64,000 nt of DNA from Asterochloris sp. CNOR1 (lineage: Eukaryota; Chlorophyta; Trebouxiophyceae; Trebouxiales; Trebouxiaceae). The DNA lies in NCBI GenBank assembly GCA_963969365.1, contig OZ017759.1, forward strand, positions 682,001-746,000, in the 5' to 3' direction. A program made the position numbers and the translations under genes. Below are positions 34,750 to 46,600 of this stretch, piece after piece. The notes under the pieces were generated by a model. That model did no database searches. It worked only from the letters and a program-made list of their open reading frames with translations, and was not told the DNA's origin. Numbering within the stretch: the stretch's first letter is position 1; the number at the start of each line of letters is the position of its first letter.

Positions 34750-37291
34750 TTATGACAGCCCAGCAGCTTGCATCTTGGCCAACAGAGTCTGTATTTTGGC
34801 GTCCTTCAAGCGCACCAGCTGCTCCAGCTTGTTGATCTTGCTTTCCATGATCTGCGCAAGCAACATGAGAGCCATAACCATGGTGTAATGCGGCCCATTG
34901 TGTTCACCCATCTGGGCTTGGCACGCAGCAGAGACAGGAGTGCAGGTGCAGAGAGCTTAAAAAGTGGGAAGTCTGAATTGAGATTGCCACAAAGGCAATA
35001 CTGTCAGGCAGGGAGCCCCACCTCATTTGTCTCCCGCAGCTCCTGAATGGTCTCCTCCTTCTCAGCTAGAGCTCCTTTGCTGGTGGCTGTCGGCCTCAGG
35101 CTGACAGTTGCGTGGCCCTACAACGCGAGACAGCATAGCAGCATTGCGCAAATCAAGCGCTGCAGATGTGTTGGCCGTAGAGCCTGCTCTGTCTGATGGC
35201 CTCGGATGTGATGCAAAGTGCATCGGCCAGGGCAGGGTTGCTGTAGCTAAGTTCCAGGCAAGCAGTCGCATGGCCTTCTGGCACCGCTGCCTCCCAGACA
35301 TCACCCTTGCTGATACCTGGGGGCTGACAGTAGCTTGCCGCCCAGGCAGACAGCAGAGGTTTGTGTTGAGGTTCTGTAGACTTGCAGGACGCGCTGTAAA
35401 GACATCTGCCATCATTGCAGCCATGCTGATGCCTCTAAGGAAAGCACATGCTCTGCAGAGCACTCACGGTGGCGTGCCGGGAGGATGCAAAGGACGGCTT
35501 GCTGGCAGGCTGGCCATTGCTGTAGGGGCTGCCTGACGGCGACTCGCCTTCATCTGATGACCTGCAAATACAGCAGCATTGCTGTGGCAGCCCTGATTGC
35601 TGGTGCAGCAACATGTAACCGGCTAACAGACGGCAGGCCACGCACACCAAGCCTCTCAATGAAAGCATATGCAGAAGTCGCTTCCACCCCCTATGCAGAG
35701 CACAGCGTTGCTTCAGAGCACAGCATTGCTCCAGTGTTGCTTGCCAGGGGCATCAAGGCACAGCCCCCAATGCTTACTGATGCATCATCAACCACCTCAG
35801 GTTCCTGCATTCGTTACAGCTCTTACTGAGCGAGGCATGCATCAATGCGTCTCTATGAGCACACCTCCGCTGTTTGAGGCAGTCGGCCAGCCCCACAGCC
35901 CCCAATTGCATCGATGGATCCCTGAAACATCACCTCAGCTCTTCAGAGGCACTCTGATAGACTCCCCTGCAGCCACGCTTCGTACCTACCTCGGCCTCCT
36001 GGAGGTGTCCTGGTATTTGGCAATCTTGTCCTTCAGCAGCTTAAGCACGCGCTCGATGGCCCCTGGCTCGCAGGTGGCCACCGCCTCACACTCCGCCCTG
36101 GGCAGCGCAAACCCCAGACGCTTGAACACCTTCTGGTTCAGCGTGGTCCAGTTGTAGAGCTTCTGGGGGAGCCCATGTGCTGAGCTGCAGGCAGCAAGTC
36201 TCACATGCGGTCAGGGGCCCTGTGCGGCGCATTGACGTGACGCAATGTGGCTGCAGGGGGCCGGGCCAGGAATAGTCTGTCCCATGTGCTCAGCTGCAGG
36301 CATCAGGTCTAGGGGAAGCCAATGCCATCTGCTGCACTGCTGCAAGCTGAGCTGTTGCAGGCTGCAAGCCAGTGCAGCTGTACAGATCCTGGGATCCCTT
36401 TTGCTGAGCCCCAGGCAGTGACTGCAGGCAAAGCAGCGCCTGCTGTAGACCGGGGGGGCTGCACAGTTCATGCAGGAGCTGATGTGATGGAGTGCAGGCA
36501 GCAATCAAAGCAGTGTCGCTTTGCCAGCCACACCCAGGGGCTCACATGCAGGCTGTCAGTGAGACACATGAGTGATGCTGCTGTTCAAAAACCCATGTGC
36601 TGAGCCGCAGGCAATGAGTGCCGGAATGGTGCATGACCCTGCTGCAGCGGACCTGCTAGGCAGGCGCCACTGAGCAGCACAAGAGCCCTGAGCCTTTTGA
36701 GGGGTGGCTGCAGACTCTCACTCAGGCTGACTGAGGAGATGCTGGACATCGGCTGCTGGTGTTGCTCGCTCTGACAGCTGCTGAGGGTATGGCTGCAAGA
36801 GCATTAGGTGCGCCAGCTGCTGGAAACCCAGTCAGATGGCGCTGCCATGTTGCCAGTTTGCCGGGAATTGCACTCTTCGAGATGCGATGCTGGCAGTTGG
36901 ATTGATCGCACCTGTAGTTGTGCAGCTCCACCAGCTTTGGGTAGAAATGCGCCACCATCTCAGCGACCAGGACTGCAGCAGACATGATTGTTCACGGCTT
37001 GGGACTGGCGGGGGCAGCAGAAGTCTTGCAACTCCTTCAGGGTTCAATGTCCACTAGCAATCAGCGCACCCCCATCAGCAAAGTCGCGGCCAATGTTGCG
37101 CTTTGGCCTGGACAGGGGAATATCATCCACCTGCAGACAGCAGCGGTTCATGATCAGGGCTGTCACGAACATGCCATGCTTTGCAGACAGAGGGCTTCAA
37201 CACTGCTGCATTCTCAGGGACCACAGCGCATGCTCAGGCCCACCCAGGTGTACAGAGCCTGCAGCTCCTCCTCGCTCATGTTGGCTGCCAT
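34750..37291 (-). CDS. SPEF1: SPEF1/CLAMP (sperm flagellar protein 1-like, CH-domain microtubule binder)
   Basis: Minus-strand exons 37,291-37,244, 37,130-37,070, 36,972-36,912, 36,184-35,990 and 35,561-35,468 join in phase; later ones lie near 35,090-35,020 and 34,880-34,750. The N-terminus reads MAANMSEEELQALYTW, VDDIPLSRPKRNIGRDFADG, VLVAEMVAHFYPKLVELHNY, and LPQKLYNWTTLNQKVFKRLG, the calponin-homology-like domain of SPEF1 in order. A Ser/Pro linker follows. The C-terminal coiled coil contains EKEETIQELRE and INKLEQLVRLKDAKIQTLL, the family's conserved tail. In ciliates and animals SPEF1 bundles and stabilises microtubules and is needed for the axonemal central pair. The start is the first Met before the conserved EELQALY. 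It shares a 196-bp divergent promoter with the carboxypeptidase gene. Confidence 0.9.
36171..36625 (-). repeat. Acceptor-side echoes upstream of SPEF1 exon 4
   Basis: On the plus strand the exon 4 start and acceptor read GCCCATGTGCTGAGCTGCAG (36,171-36,190). Near-copies lie at 36,280 (CCCATGTGCTCAGCTGCAGG) and 36,591 (CCCATGTGCTGAGCCGCAGG), with weaker ones near 36,402. All lie inside the 727-bp intron 3. Confidence 0.75.
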
Positions 37292-37487
37292 TGCCCCGTT
37301 CAAGCCTTTAGGTGAGCCAGTGGGGGTGACCACTCGACGGGGGCAAGCGGGCGCCACAGGGCACAGTCCAGAACTCAGACATCTCGAGTGCCATCTCTGG
37401 CATGCTGAGTCACGGCTGCGCGTGTGGGACGGGCATCGATAGATGATGCATTTGCAGGCCGCACCGGACACAGCGTCACAGGAGGTC
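37292..37487. promoter_or_regulatory. Bidirectional promoter between SPEF1 and the carboxypeptidase gene
   Basis: Only 196 bp separate the two start codons, so this region must hold both core promoters and leaders. I see no clear TATA box. Both genes act on microtubules, so co-expression is plausible. Confidence 0.55.
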
Positions 37488-40400
37488 ATGGCAGCAGCAA
37501 TGGCAGCAGCTCAGCATGGCGCCCTGGTGGTGGCCTCTCCAAGACCAGCCGCAGCAGGCAGGCTCCTCTTACAACCTTTTGCCTGAGCCTTGGGCAGTTT
37601 CCAGGAATACGCCCCACAATCAGTGCAACAAATGCCACATGACATTTTGTGCGCATCACACACAACATGCTGATATGCTCCATACTGCCATCGTCAGTCT
37701 GCAAGCGGACCGGCACACCTCACACCCCATGGCGCAGGGTTTGCTGCAGCAGGCGTGTTTCGCAAGCAGCCCAACCTGGCGCCCCTGCTCCCTCCCCTGC
37801 AGCAGCAGCAGCAGCATGGTGCCTCTCAGCAGGGCCGCCAGCCATCCAAGCATCAGCCAGCACAGTCCCGTCCAGGGCCAGGGCTGAGCCCTCAGAGGCC
37901 AGTAGTAGTGCAGCAGTGGTCGGGCCGAAGGACTGGCACCCACAGCAGTGATGGGACAAGCCCCTGCCTGCCTCCTGGAGTACCCCTGGCGCCCTGTACA
38001 CCAGCAGCACCCCGCGCTGCTGGCGATGCTGCAGTGGTAGAGCAGCTCAGGCGGGACCTGAAGCGCCTCTTTCCTGGTGAGCAGGCAGGCATGGTCACCT
38101 GCTTGTCATGTCAGTGTCTGAACGCATCTGGGTGGCCGCATTTTGCCTGGTCGCAAACTTGATCTGAGCCAGAGGCAGTGATTGAGTAACTTTTGTGGGG
38201 CCTAAAGCGCCTCTCTTCTGGTGGGCAAGCAGGCATCGCCATGTTGTGTTTGCAGCTTTGCAATTAATGTAGGCAGGCATAGCCACCTGCTGGAACAGAT
38301 GGTCTTTGCATGTCACAGGGCAAGGTCATCCTATTGGACCACACACGGGCTAGCATTGGCTTGTTCCGTGTCCATACAGTGCCTGCCACGTGAACCAGGA
38401 GCAGCTCATGAGGCCAGGTACCTGTGGACAATGAACAAACGGGATTATGTCCACATTGTGCCTGACACCAGCCTGCCGCTGCCATGTGGTCTTGACATCG
38501 CCCATTCTCGTCACTGCAGATCGCACCCCCCAGCGGCAGGCACTGCCTCAGCATCGTGCCCTACAGCACTCACAGTCGGCGCCCTCCTCCACCACAACCG
38601 CAGCAGTCAGCGTTGCAGCAGCAGCAGCTGCAGCAGCCCCATCCGCTGTGTCGCTGATGCACAGCCTGCGACAGCCCACAGGAACACAGGCACTGGCAGT
38701 GCTCCCGCGGGGGCCGCCCAGGCAGGGCCTGCTGAACCCTGCAGACCTTGGCGCCGCCAGCCAGGGGAGTACTGTGGCAGAGGGCAGCATGGCCACAACC
38801 AGTGGCATCATTAGGTGGGGTGGCAGTATGTGCAGCCAGGTACCATTTGCTCCTGCTTGTGCGTGCCTGCAGAGCCTGGCTCGGCCTCTGTGTACAACAG
38901 CGCTGGTTCCTGATGCACTGCTGTCATCCAAACTGCCACCTACTTGAAGCCAGGCAGCCATATGCAGGCACCTAGACACTCAGACAAAGCTGGACTGTCT
39001 TTATGGTGCCCATGCCCTGGCTGCAGACCCCCGCAGCCGCCGCCACTACCACCTGCGCCGGTGGCCATGCCTCTCACCTTCAACTGTGAGTTTGAGGGTG
39101 GCAACTTTGCAGAGGCGCGCTGCCTGGTGGAGGGACAGGTGGGCTACTTGTGCTCACCCGCCCTGCAAGGACAGCCCATGATGTCTGGTTCAGACACCAC
39201 TCCAGGTTACGGCATGGCACCAAGCTGTGTGTGCACAGCCAGCTGGAAGACACCAGGACAGCCCTGCCAACCCGCGAGATCATGAAGTGGACCTACATTG
39301 AGGCAGTTTGCCATCGTCCCATGGGTGTTGACCCGCTGGCATGGCTGGCATGGCATGCCATGCCAGCAGGGCTGTCTGGATGGACAACCTGTTCAGCTGC
39401 GCGCCTCTGCCTGGCTGGCGGTTGTTTCCCTAAGGGAAAGGGTCGCGGCTGAACACAGCGTCTGTGCAGATGGCAAGGCAAGGCTCACAGCTGCCTTCCA
39501 TGTTCAGCCTGTACCGTGTCTTGCTGCCAACCCTCACTTGGTAGGCAATGGCTCCTTGCTGTCTTCATCGCCAATGCTGCCCTGGTGCAAGGTAACATGC
39601 ACATGTGCAGGCGGCCTTCTAGTGGCGTTTGCTCCAGGCAGTGCTGAAGTTGCCAGATCATGCCGTGCAGGAGTACGACATCCTGGTCAAGGAGGACACA
39701 CGTGCGCCCAGGCATCGCCTGTGGTTCCATTTCAACATGGCGGGGGGCGTGGCAGGTCATTGCAGCCCTGCCTGGGCTGCTCCACATCGTGACACCCTGC
39801 CAACACAAATGCCGCTAGTTTTGACTTGGATATGTTTGTAGCAACAGGCGGTTCCCCACAAGGAATGGAGCTCAGGGCAGCTGCCAGCCTTGGTAGACGC
39901 AGCACCTGAAGCCTGTCCCTGGCAACAAGCAGAAGGAATGCTGGCATTGCATCAGCCCCATGCTTAATCACAAGAATGTTGCTAGACATGATGAAGCCCT
40001 TGGTGCCTGACAGCTCCATGCCCAGCATGCCTGGTCAGCCCGGCACCACGGCCCAGATTGCTGCAGCAGCATCCTGCTGGGTGGCAGCCACAACATCCCA
40101 TCTCAGCATCCTTCTTGCAGCTGCTGGCTCGATGGGCATGACTCCCTACTCAATGTTTCTCCAACTCCCAGGGCAACTTCGCTGAGCTTGCAGCACTTGC
40201 TGCTGGCGACTTTGAGTAGGCTGCCCAGGCTGACCTGCCTGGCTGCCATGTTGCCTGCAGGCCAGCAAGTGATGCTGCAGGCTGTGCGCTGCAGCGAGGT
40301 GCTCATCACCTGCCGTGTGCTTTACCGGGCAAGCGATGGTTCCAGATACGGTAGCAAGGCTGGTCAGCCTGATTTCTCCCTGGCTGGGCAGGTGGTGTGC

Positions 40401-43400
40401 TTTCATAAGACTGAGCATGGTCCACTGTGGCACAGTAAAACTGTCTGCACTGCAGGCCAGAGGGTGGTGCTGGTCTGCCGATGTGTTGGACTGCAGTGCT
40501 GGCCCACTGTCTGTTGTGCTCCCTGTTCAGGCCAGAGAGTGGTGATGCACCTTGTCAACTTCAGCAAGGCACGGGCCCTTTACCGCCACGGGATGACTCC
40601 CCTGGTGCGCAGCCTGGCCAGGCCAGCGTGGGCTCGCTTGCCGCCTGGGGCCTGCTTCTACCACCGCAGCCCCAAGTGCAAGACGGCCTACGTGCTGAGC
40701 CTTTGCTTCACCATCGATAGGTGGGGATCAAGGGTACCACACTGCTTTGCCCAGACAGCTGTGGATCTGTCTGTGCCGCCGCAGCCCCATGTTTGTACAG
40801 CACAGCACAGTTACTTTACAGCATGCGCCCTCGCGCAATATATCATGATGGTGGGAGGGAGCAGACGTGCTCAGCTGGTGCTCAACGGTTGAGGGGGATG
40901 ATGAGGTGGATCTCAGCCTGAGTTGGACACCGGGAGGTGTGGCTCAAGCGCTGCCATCCTGCTCTTGCCAGGAGGAACATGGTGCAGAGCACCCCTTGCT
41001 GTAGAGTCAAGCATGCGCATGCAAGCTACAATCAGGCCTCGTGGCATCTCAAGCAGTCAGCGTGGTGGCTTGGCCAGGATGGCGTTTTGCACATGCCCCA
41101 ACTCAGCATCACCCATGCGCTGCTCCTGTGCCATAAGCCAACCAGCTGTTCCTCTGTTCAAGCGACCAAAAGACCAGCAGCCAGGTTGACTGATGCCCTG
41201 CACAGACTCTGCAGCCCTGTAGCTGCAGAGTGGCATGCTGAGGCCTCAAGGGATCAGGCTGCTTTGGGCCCAGCAGTTTGGCATAGAGGAACGCAGGCCG
41301 CAGCGAGTGGCTTGCACAGGACTTCTTGCAGCGGCCTGATTTGAGGTGATGCGGCCCTGCCTGCTGCACAGCGCCTTGCTCTCTGGGCCACACATGCCGC
41401 TGCCTCAGAGCTGTCTTCATGTCCCGCCTGCAGGCCCCACGAGACCTACCAGTTTGCCTACACTTACCCCTACACTTACACCCAGCTGCAGCGCTTCCTG
41501 GCTGGCCTGCCTTGCCGGTGCCCTGGGGTGGCCTGGCGGCGCCAGCTGCTGGGCAGGAGTGTGCAGGGGCGGCGGCATGACCTCTTGACGGTGGCAGACC
41601 CTGCGCCGACTGGTGGGTGGCCTTGGCGCTGAACATGTGCCCACATGCGCTGGCTGGCAGGCAACAAACCTGCCTCGTCACGCTTGCCTCACCCTGCCTC
41701 CAGGCTATCTGCCTGCTTACCCATGCATCACCCCACAAACAGCTTGGGTGCACATCATCACGCCTAACCACGCCTGCCCTGCCTGCAGGCTCCTTCGCCT
41801 CCCGCCCCACAGTTTTTGTGACAGCCCGTGTGCACCCAGGGGAGACGCCGGCGTCATTCATGATGCAAGGCCTGATCAGTTTCCTGCTCAGCAGCCATCC
41901 AGAGGCAGTTCTGTTGCGGCGCGAGGTCACCTGGGTCATCATGCCCATGCTGAACCCTGACGGGGTTTTCCTCGGGAATTACAGGTCTGGCACTCCCTGA
42001 TAAGCCTTTTCTTGTGCTTCTGCCACCCCCAGAGGTGGGCAGTGGTCTCCATCTGTGCCTCTAGCCAGGACTGTGCCCAAGACAAGCACGAGGGTCACCA
42101 GCATTGCTGTGCGTGCAGGACGGACTCGAGCGGTCTTGATATGAATCGGCTGTGGAACAGTGCCTCCCCCGAGATGGAGCCAGCCCTGCACAGCATGCTG
42201 CAGCAGCTGCAGCTGTATGAGGACGATCCTGCCCACAGCCTGGACATGTTTGTGGATCTGCATGGCCATTCTGCCAGCCGCAGCCACTTCCTGTTCTGCA
42301 ACCCGCCGGCGGAGGGGGTGACGCTGGGGCCGGAGGCCCATGAGCGGCTGACCAGGCAAGGGGCAGGCATGCACTGGGTGCAACTTCATCTGTCAGCATT
42401 GGTATGTCACGTGCCATGGCACACAGCCCAAGGCAGCAGGGCATCGTGCCTGGCTGGTGCAGGACTGCAGCATGTCTTCACAAGAGTGATGGACCAGCAC
42501 TTGCATTTGGCTGCTGGCCAAGGGCAGGCCCTGCAGCATGTCTTCAGGTGCTTGTTCGTGCCCATTGGAGGCAATCGTCACCAGCTGTGCAGCCGTTTAC
42601 GGCCGCAGGGATTTCCATAGACGCCACTTACCAGAAGACCCGTTGTTGTGTTGGTACAAGGCAGGCCTGATCAGGGCTGCCCTGCTGCAGATTGCCGCGC
42701 CTGCTCGACGGCAGCATGCCGGGCTTCCTGCTCTCCTCGTGCCGCTGGGACAAGGATACTCGCAAGCTGGGCTGTGCACGCCGTGTCATTGGTGAGCAGC
42801 ATGCTGTGCAGGCTTTGTGCCTGAGCGTGAAGGATACAGGTGTCTGCAGGCAAGACCGTTCTCACCATGTCTTGCGCGGCCAGAAGAGGCGCATGCATGA
42901 GCTGGGCGACATCTTCACTTGCAAGCTGGCACAAACCTGCTGTGCTTTCCCATGAGCAGCCCAACTGTTCTGACTGCCACCCTTGCTTTGTTTTGAAGGT
43001 GCCTGAGTTCTGACTGTTAGGCACTCTTCAGTATTGCACCTCAGCAATGTGCAGCTGTGCAACACATGTCCTGTGCGCATGTAGGGTCCAGGTTCCCTGA
43101 AGTGCTGTCCTTCACCTTCGAGATGTCAATGTTCACCAGCGGCGTGAGCCCAAAGCTTTCACTGTTCCCTTCTGGTGAGGCAACAGGACAGCCTCAATTA
43201 TGCCTGCTGGACACTGTGCTATGGCCTTCAAGTGAGGGAGCGCAGCTTGGTGTCTGCAGACCAATTCAAGGAGCTAGCAGGCCCAGTTGATCAGGCCCCT
43301 GCTGGCATTGAGCATGAAAACACCCCAGAAGGCTATCTGGACAACGGCCAGCAGTTGGCCAGAGCAATCCTGCACTTCTACCAGATGGAGGGACGATTCA

Positions 43401-43411
43401 ATGGTCCGTGA
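37488..43411 (+). CDS. Cytosolic carboxypeptidase (CCP/AGBL, M14B tubulin deglutamylase family)
   Basis: The ATG at 37,488 opens an Ala-rich start; a Gln/Pro-rich region follows (37,735-38,075). The CCP N-domain appears at 39,027-39,138 (LTFNCEFEGGNFAEAR) and from 39,671 (EYDILVKEDTRAPRHRLWFH), with 40,531-40,720 (VVMHLVNFSKARALYRHG). The zinc-peptidase domain follows: YQFAYTYPYTYTQLQRFL (41,434-41,612); ARVHPGETPASFMMQG with HxxE zinc ligands and MLNPDGV (41,789-41,984); DSSGLDMNRLWN and FVDLHGHS with the third zinc His (42,119-42,355); GFLLSSCRWDKDTRKLG (42,691-42,791); and a final exon ending EGRFNGP at 43,411. These enzymes trim glutamates from tubulin tails and other proteins. A GC donor ends the 42,355 exon. 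Middle exon borders are partly unresolved. Confidence 0.88.
38050..38295 (+). repeat. Donor-side echoes in a carboxypeptidase intron
   Basis: The exon end and donor CTTTCCTG|GTGAGCAGGCAG (38,068-38,087) are echoed as TTTGCCTG|GTCGC at 38,149 and CTCTTCTG|GTGGGCAAGCAG at 38,220, spacing 74 and 71 bp. AAGCGCCTCT precedes both the true and the last copy. The intron run GCAGGCATGGTCACCTGC recurs near 38,270. Confidence 0.75.
40255..40560 (+). repeat. Acceptor-side echo array before a carboxypeptidase exon
   Basis: The exon start TTCAG|GCCAGAGAGTGGTG (40,531) is preceded by TGCAG|GCCAGAGGGTGGTG (40,456), GGCAG|GTGGTGTGC (about 40,390), a weak copy near 40,328, and TGCAG|GCCAGCAAGTGATG (40,261). 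The copies read GQRVV, GQVVC and GQQVM in one continuous open frame, so a gene finder could wrongly fuse them to the exon. Confidence 0.7.
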
Positions 43412-43615
43412 AACCCCCCCCGCCCGCTTTTGTATCAGAAGCTGCAAGCCCCAGCCAATTGCTGCGCACCCTTCAGCTGTCTCCCCGGCCCCCAGCAGCA
43501 GGTCTCATGTACCGTTGATTTTATTTATTTCACGCCCACCGCCTTGTTTCCCAGTCATAACAACTATCTGTTTGGCTGTACTACATTGCTGCATATTGCT
43601 GCACATGCTGTGATG

Positions 43616-46600
43616 TCAGGCTTTCTGTGCCGGGGCAGCTGCAGTCCTGGCGCCAGGCGCTGCCCCGCCCGCTGACAGCTGCTTGGCACGTGCATCATGC
43701 TGCTTGGCCAGCTTCTGCGCACGGTGCTTGATGTAATCCCTGTCCACCACACCGTCCCACTCTGCACCAGGCTCGCCTGCAGCAGCACAGTCAAATCTCC
43801 CTGCATGCTGTCGTGGCCACATGGGACACATCAGCCAGGATTAAAGTGGTGTGTCCCACAGCTCCCTTCAGCAGCGCTGGGGCAGGCAATGACAGTGCCT
43901 GCCTGCAGCAGTCGCACCATGAGCAATGCCTGGCATGTCTGTGGTGCAATGGCTGGGGCAGTGCCGGCAGGCTAGCCAGCAACCGGCCTGTGAGTGGCCC
44001 ACTCAATGCCTGCAGGATGGCAGTGGCAGCCATGCATGCAAAGTCCCCGGCCCCAAGCAGGCATGAGGGACCCCATAACCCAGAGTGCAGGCTCTGAGGG
44101 CTCCCAGCTGTCATCTTGTGGTTCTTGTTGCTGTCAGTGTGGCAGCAAAGCCCCAGGAGCCAAGAGCAGGGCAATCGAGACCTATCTACCTCCATTGGAT
44201 TAGCAGGGAGAGCTGTCGCGAGCTTGCTATTTTGCATCGTCATTAGTGCTCAACCACTGAAAGCCAATGGCCCAAGGACAGTGTGGCCCTGGGACTACAC
44301 AGCCTTCACAACCCTCATGATGCCCCAGAAGTTTGTGCATCATAGACGAGGAGTAGTTGGAGCAGGCTGGGCTCATTCAGGCTTGCTTCACTTCAAACAA
44401 AAGCCTGTCGACCAACTGAAGCCAGTGACTCACCTGGCTTCTGCTCCTCCTTGTCGCTGTCACTGTCGTCCACAACACCCCCCACATCCCCATCTGCGCC
44501 CGTGTAGCCCAGCACCCGAGTGAGGTCAGGGCCCTTGGCAAGGGCATCCTTCTTCTTCCCCTTCTTTCGCCTCATAGCCAGCCCAGGCGCCATGATCTGC
44601 ACAGAGTAGCAAACCTATTGGTGAAGCCTGCAAGACAGCATGGAGCGCCACGCACAAGCCAAACATGCTCAGCTCTTGCATCTGAACAGGACAACGAGGA
44701 TTGTAGTCTTGAGTTCTTGCCCAAAGTGGTCCTATCTGGTCCCAAGCTGCAGCCAAATTGCCGGTTCCGCATAAGGACAGAGCTGCTAGCTACACAGCCA
44801 CCACCAGATTCATTCAGCAGTCTTGTGACCCTGAGACAGGGCAGCCGCAGTCTCAAAGCTGGGGCTTACATGGCCGGTGGGGGTGACGTTGTCCATCCAG
44901 GCTGGGCCAGTCCAAGTGCGACGGCGGAAACCCTTCTGCAGGGTCAGCCCGCTCTGGGGGTGCGCATCCTGCAGCTGGGCAGCTGCAGCCTCTGACTCCT
45001 CATCCACCTGCAGCATAGCAGGCAACGGTGTGTCTTTGCTCGCACATTTTTGTTCTCTGGTCTGAGAGACATGTAGGCTGGCCTCTTAACCCCTCCTCCA
45101 CCTGCGGCACAAGAGGCAGACCAGGGAGTTGTCTGCAAGAGCAGCACCCAGACAGGTGTGTCCACTTGTCTTGAGTGGCCACGTAGGACCACCCCAGCTT
45201 AGTAGAGGGCAGAGACTACCACGGCCCAGCAGACCACCCAAATCGCGTCTGCCAGGATGGCAGGCACACCTCGACGCTTTGCATGAGTCCAGGGCCAGTG
45301 CAGCCAATCAGGAAGCTGTGCCAGCTCCAAACCCCAAGCTTTGCTCAAGACCAGGGCAGATGCAGCCAGTCAGACACATGTGGCAGCTTCCCACTGCATG
45401 CAGCGCTGCAATCAGGAGCCTGTCCAAGTAGCAGCAGGGATGACTTGAGCTGTTCCACACCCATGTGCGAGTACGTGCCAGCTCCTGTTGCCCACCCTGT
45501 GCAGTGCTGCGATGAGGCGCCTGACCAGACCCAACCACGAGCGCGTGCCAGCTCCTGTTGCCCACCTTGTGCAGTGCTGCAATGAGGCGCCTGTCCAGGT
45601 CCAGCAGGCGGCGCAGGCGGTCGGCGCACTCGGCCAGCAGAGTGGGCAGGTCGGGGAAGAACTGGGCGTCCTCGATGGTGTTGCCCAGCCCATCGTTCAC
45701 CCTGGCCGTCACCACGCCCGACGGCTCTGCAGCACAGCCACTGTGTGCTCTCAGGCATCAAGCCTCAACTGCTGCCCTAGCAGGCTGGGGCAGCCTGCTG
45801 CTTGCCGTGGCCACTGCCAGACCCATAGCTCTGCAGCAGGGACGCTCTTGCTGCCACAGCTTGATGCCTGCCAGGTTGTGTGGCCTCTAAAGTCCCCAGT
45901 AGCTCTACATTCTACGACAGAGGCAGTCAGGCACGCGTACCCTGCCTAGAAACTGCATGGCAGCAGGGCCCAACACGAACTGCCAGTCCACAGCTCCGAC
46001 TGGACAGTGCATGCAGCCAACAGCTGATGCACAAAGTTCCCCGGCTAGCGGTCAAACTCCCAGCTCCTCCTTGGATCTTCTCAACACCCCAGCCAGCACA
46101 GCTCCCAACTGTCGGCAGGGCATTGTGCTCAGCAGCCTGTGTGTGATGTTAGACCTGCGAAGTCTCTGGTGCAGGCTGCTGCTGCCCCAGACAAACACTG
46201 TAGAGTGTCCCATGTAGCTCGGAACGATTGACCCCGGTAAAGTCCAATCTGCTAGCAGGAAGCTGTGCTCTCGCAGCAAAGCTGACCTCACAGCTGCTGT
46301 GAGCACTGTCCAGATGACCTTGGACAAGCCCCCACATCGCTGAAGACAACCTGCCAGCAGCGCTTTCAGACCAGCAGCCAGGCCTGACGCTTGAGCCACA
46401 CAGAGAAACACCACGCTGTAGCCTGCAAGGCGCTGCACTCTGCAGTCAGGCCTGACTGTGCAGCTGACCGCTCCCAGGCTGGAGTCACCCAAACTGACCC
46501 CACACAGGCCCCACCTGCCGGCAGGGCTCCGCGCTCAGCAGCCAGGTTGACCTCATAGCTGCGGCGGCTCTGGCGCAGGCTGCTGCTGCGGGACCCCAGG

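Noticed and set aside
43564-43831. Short minus-strand frames near 43.6 kb as an independent small gene
   Set aside because: One of them is the final exon of the ODA10-like gene (43,776-43,616) and the others are shadows.
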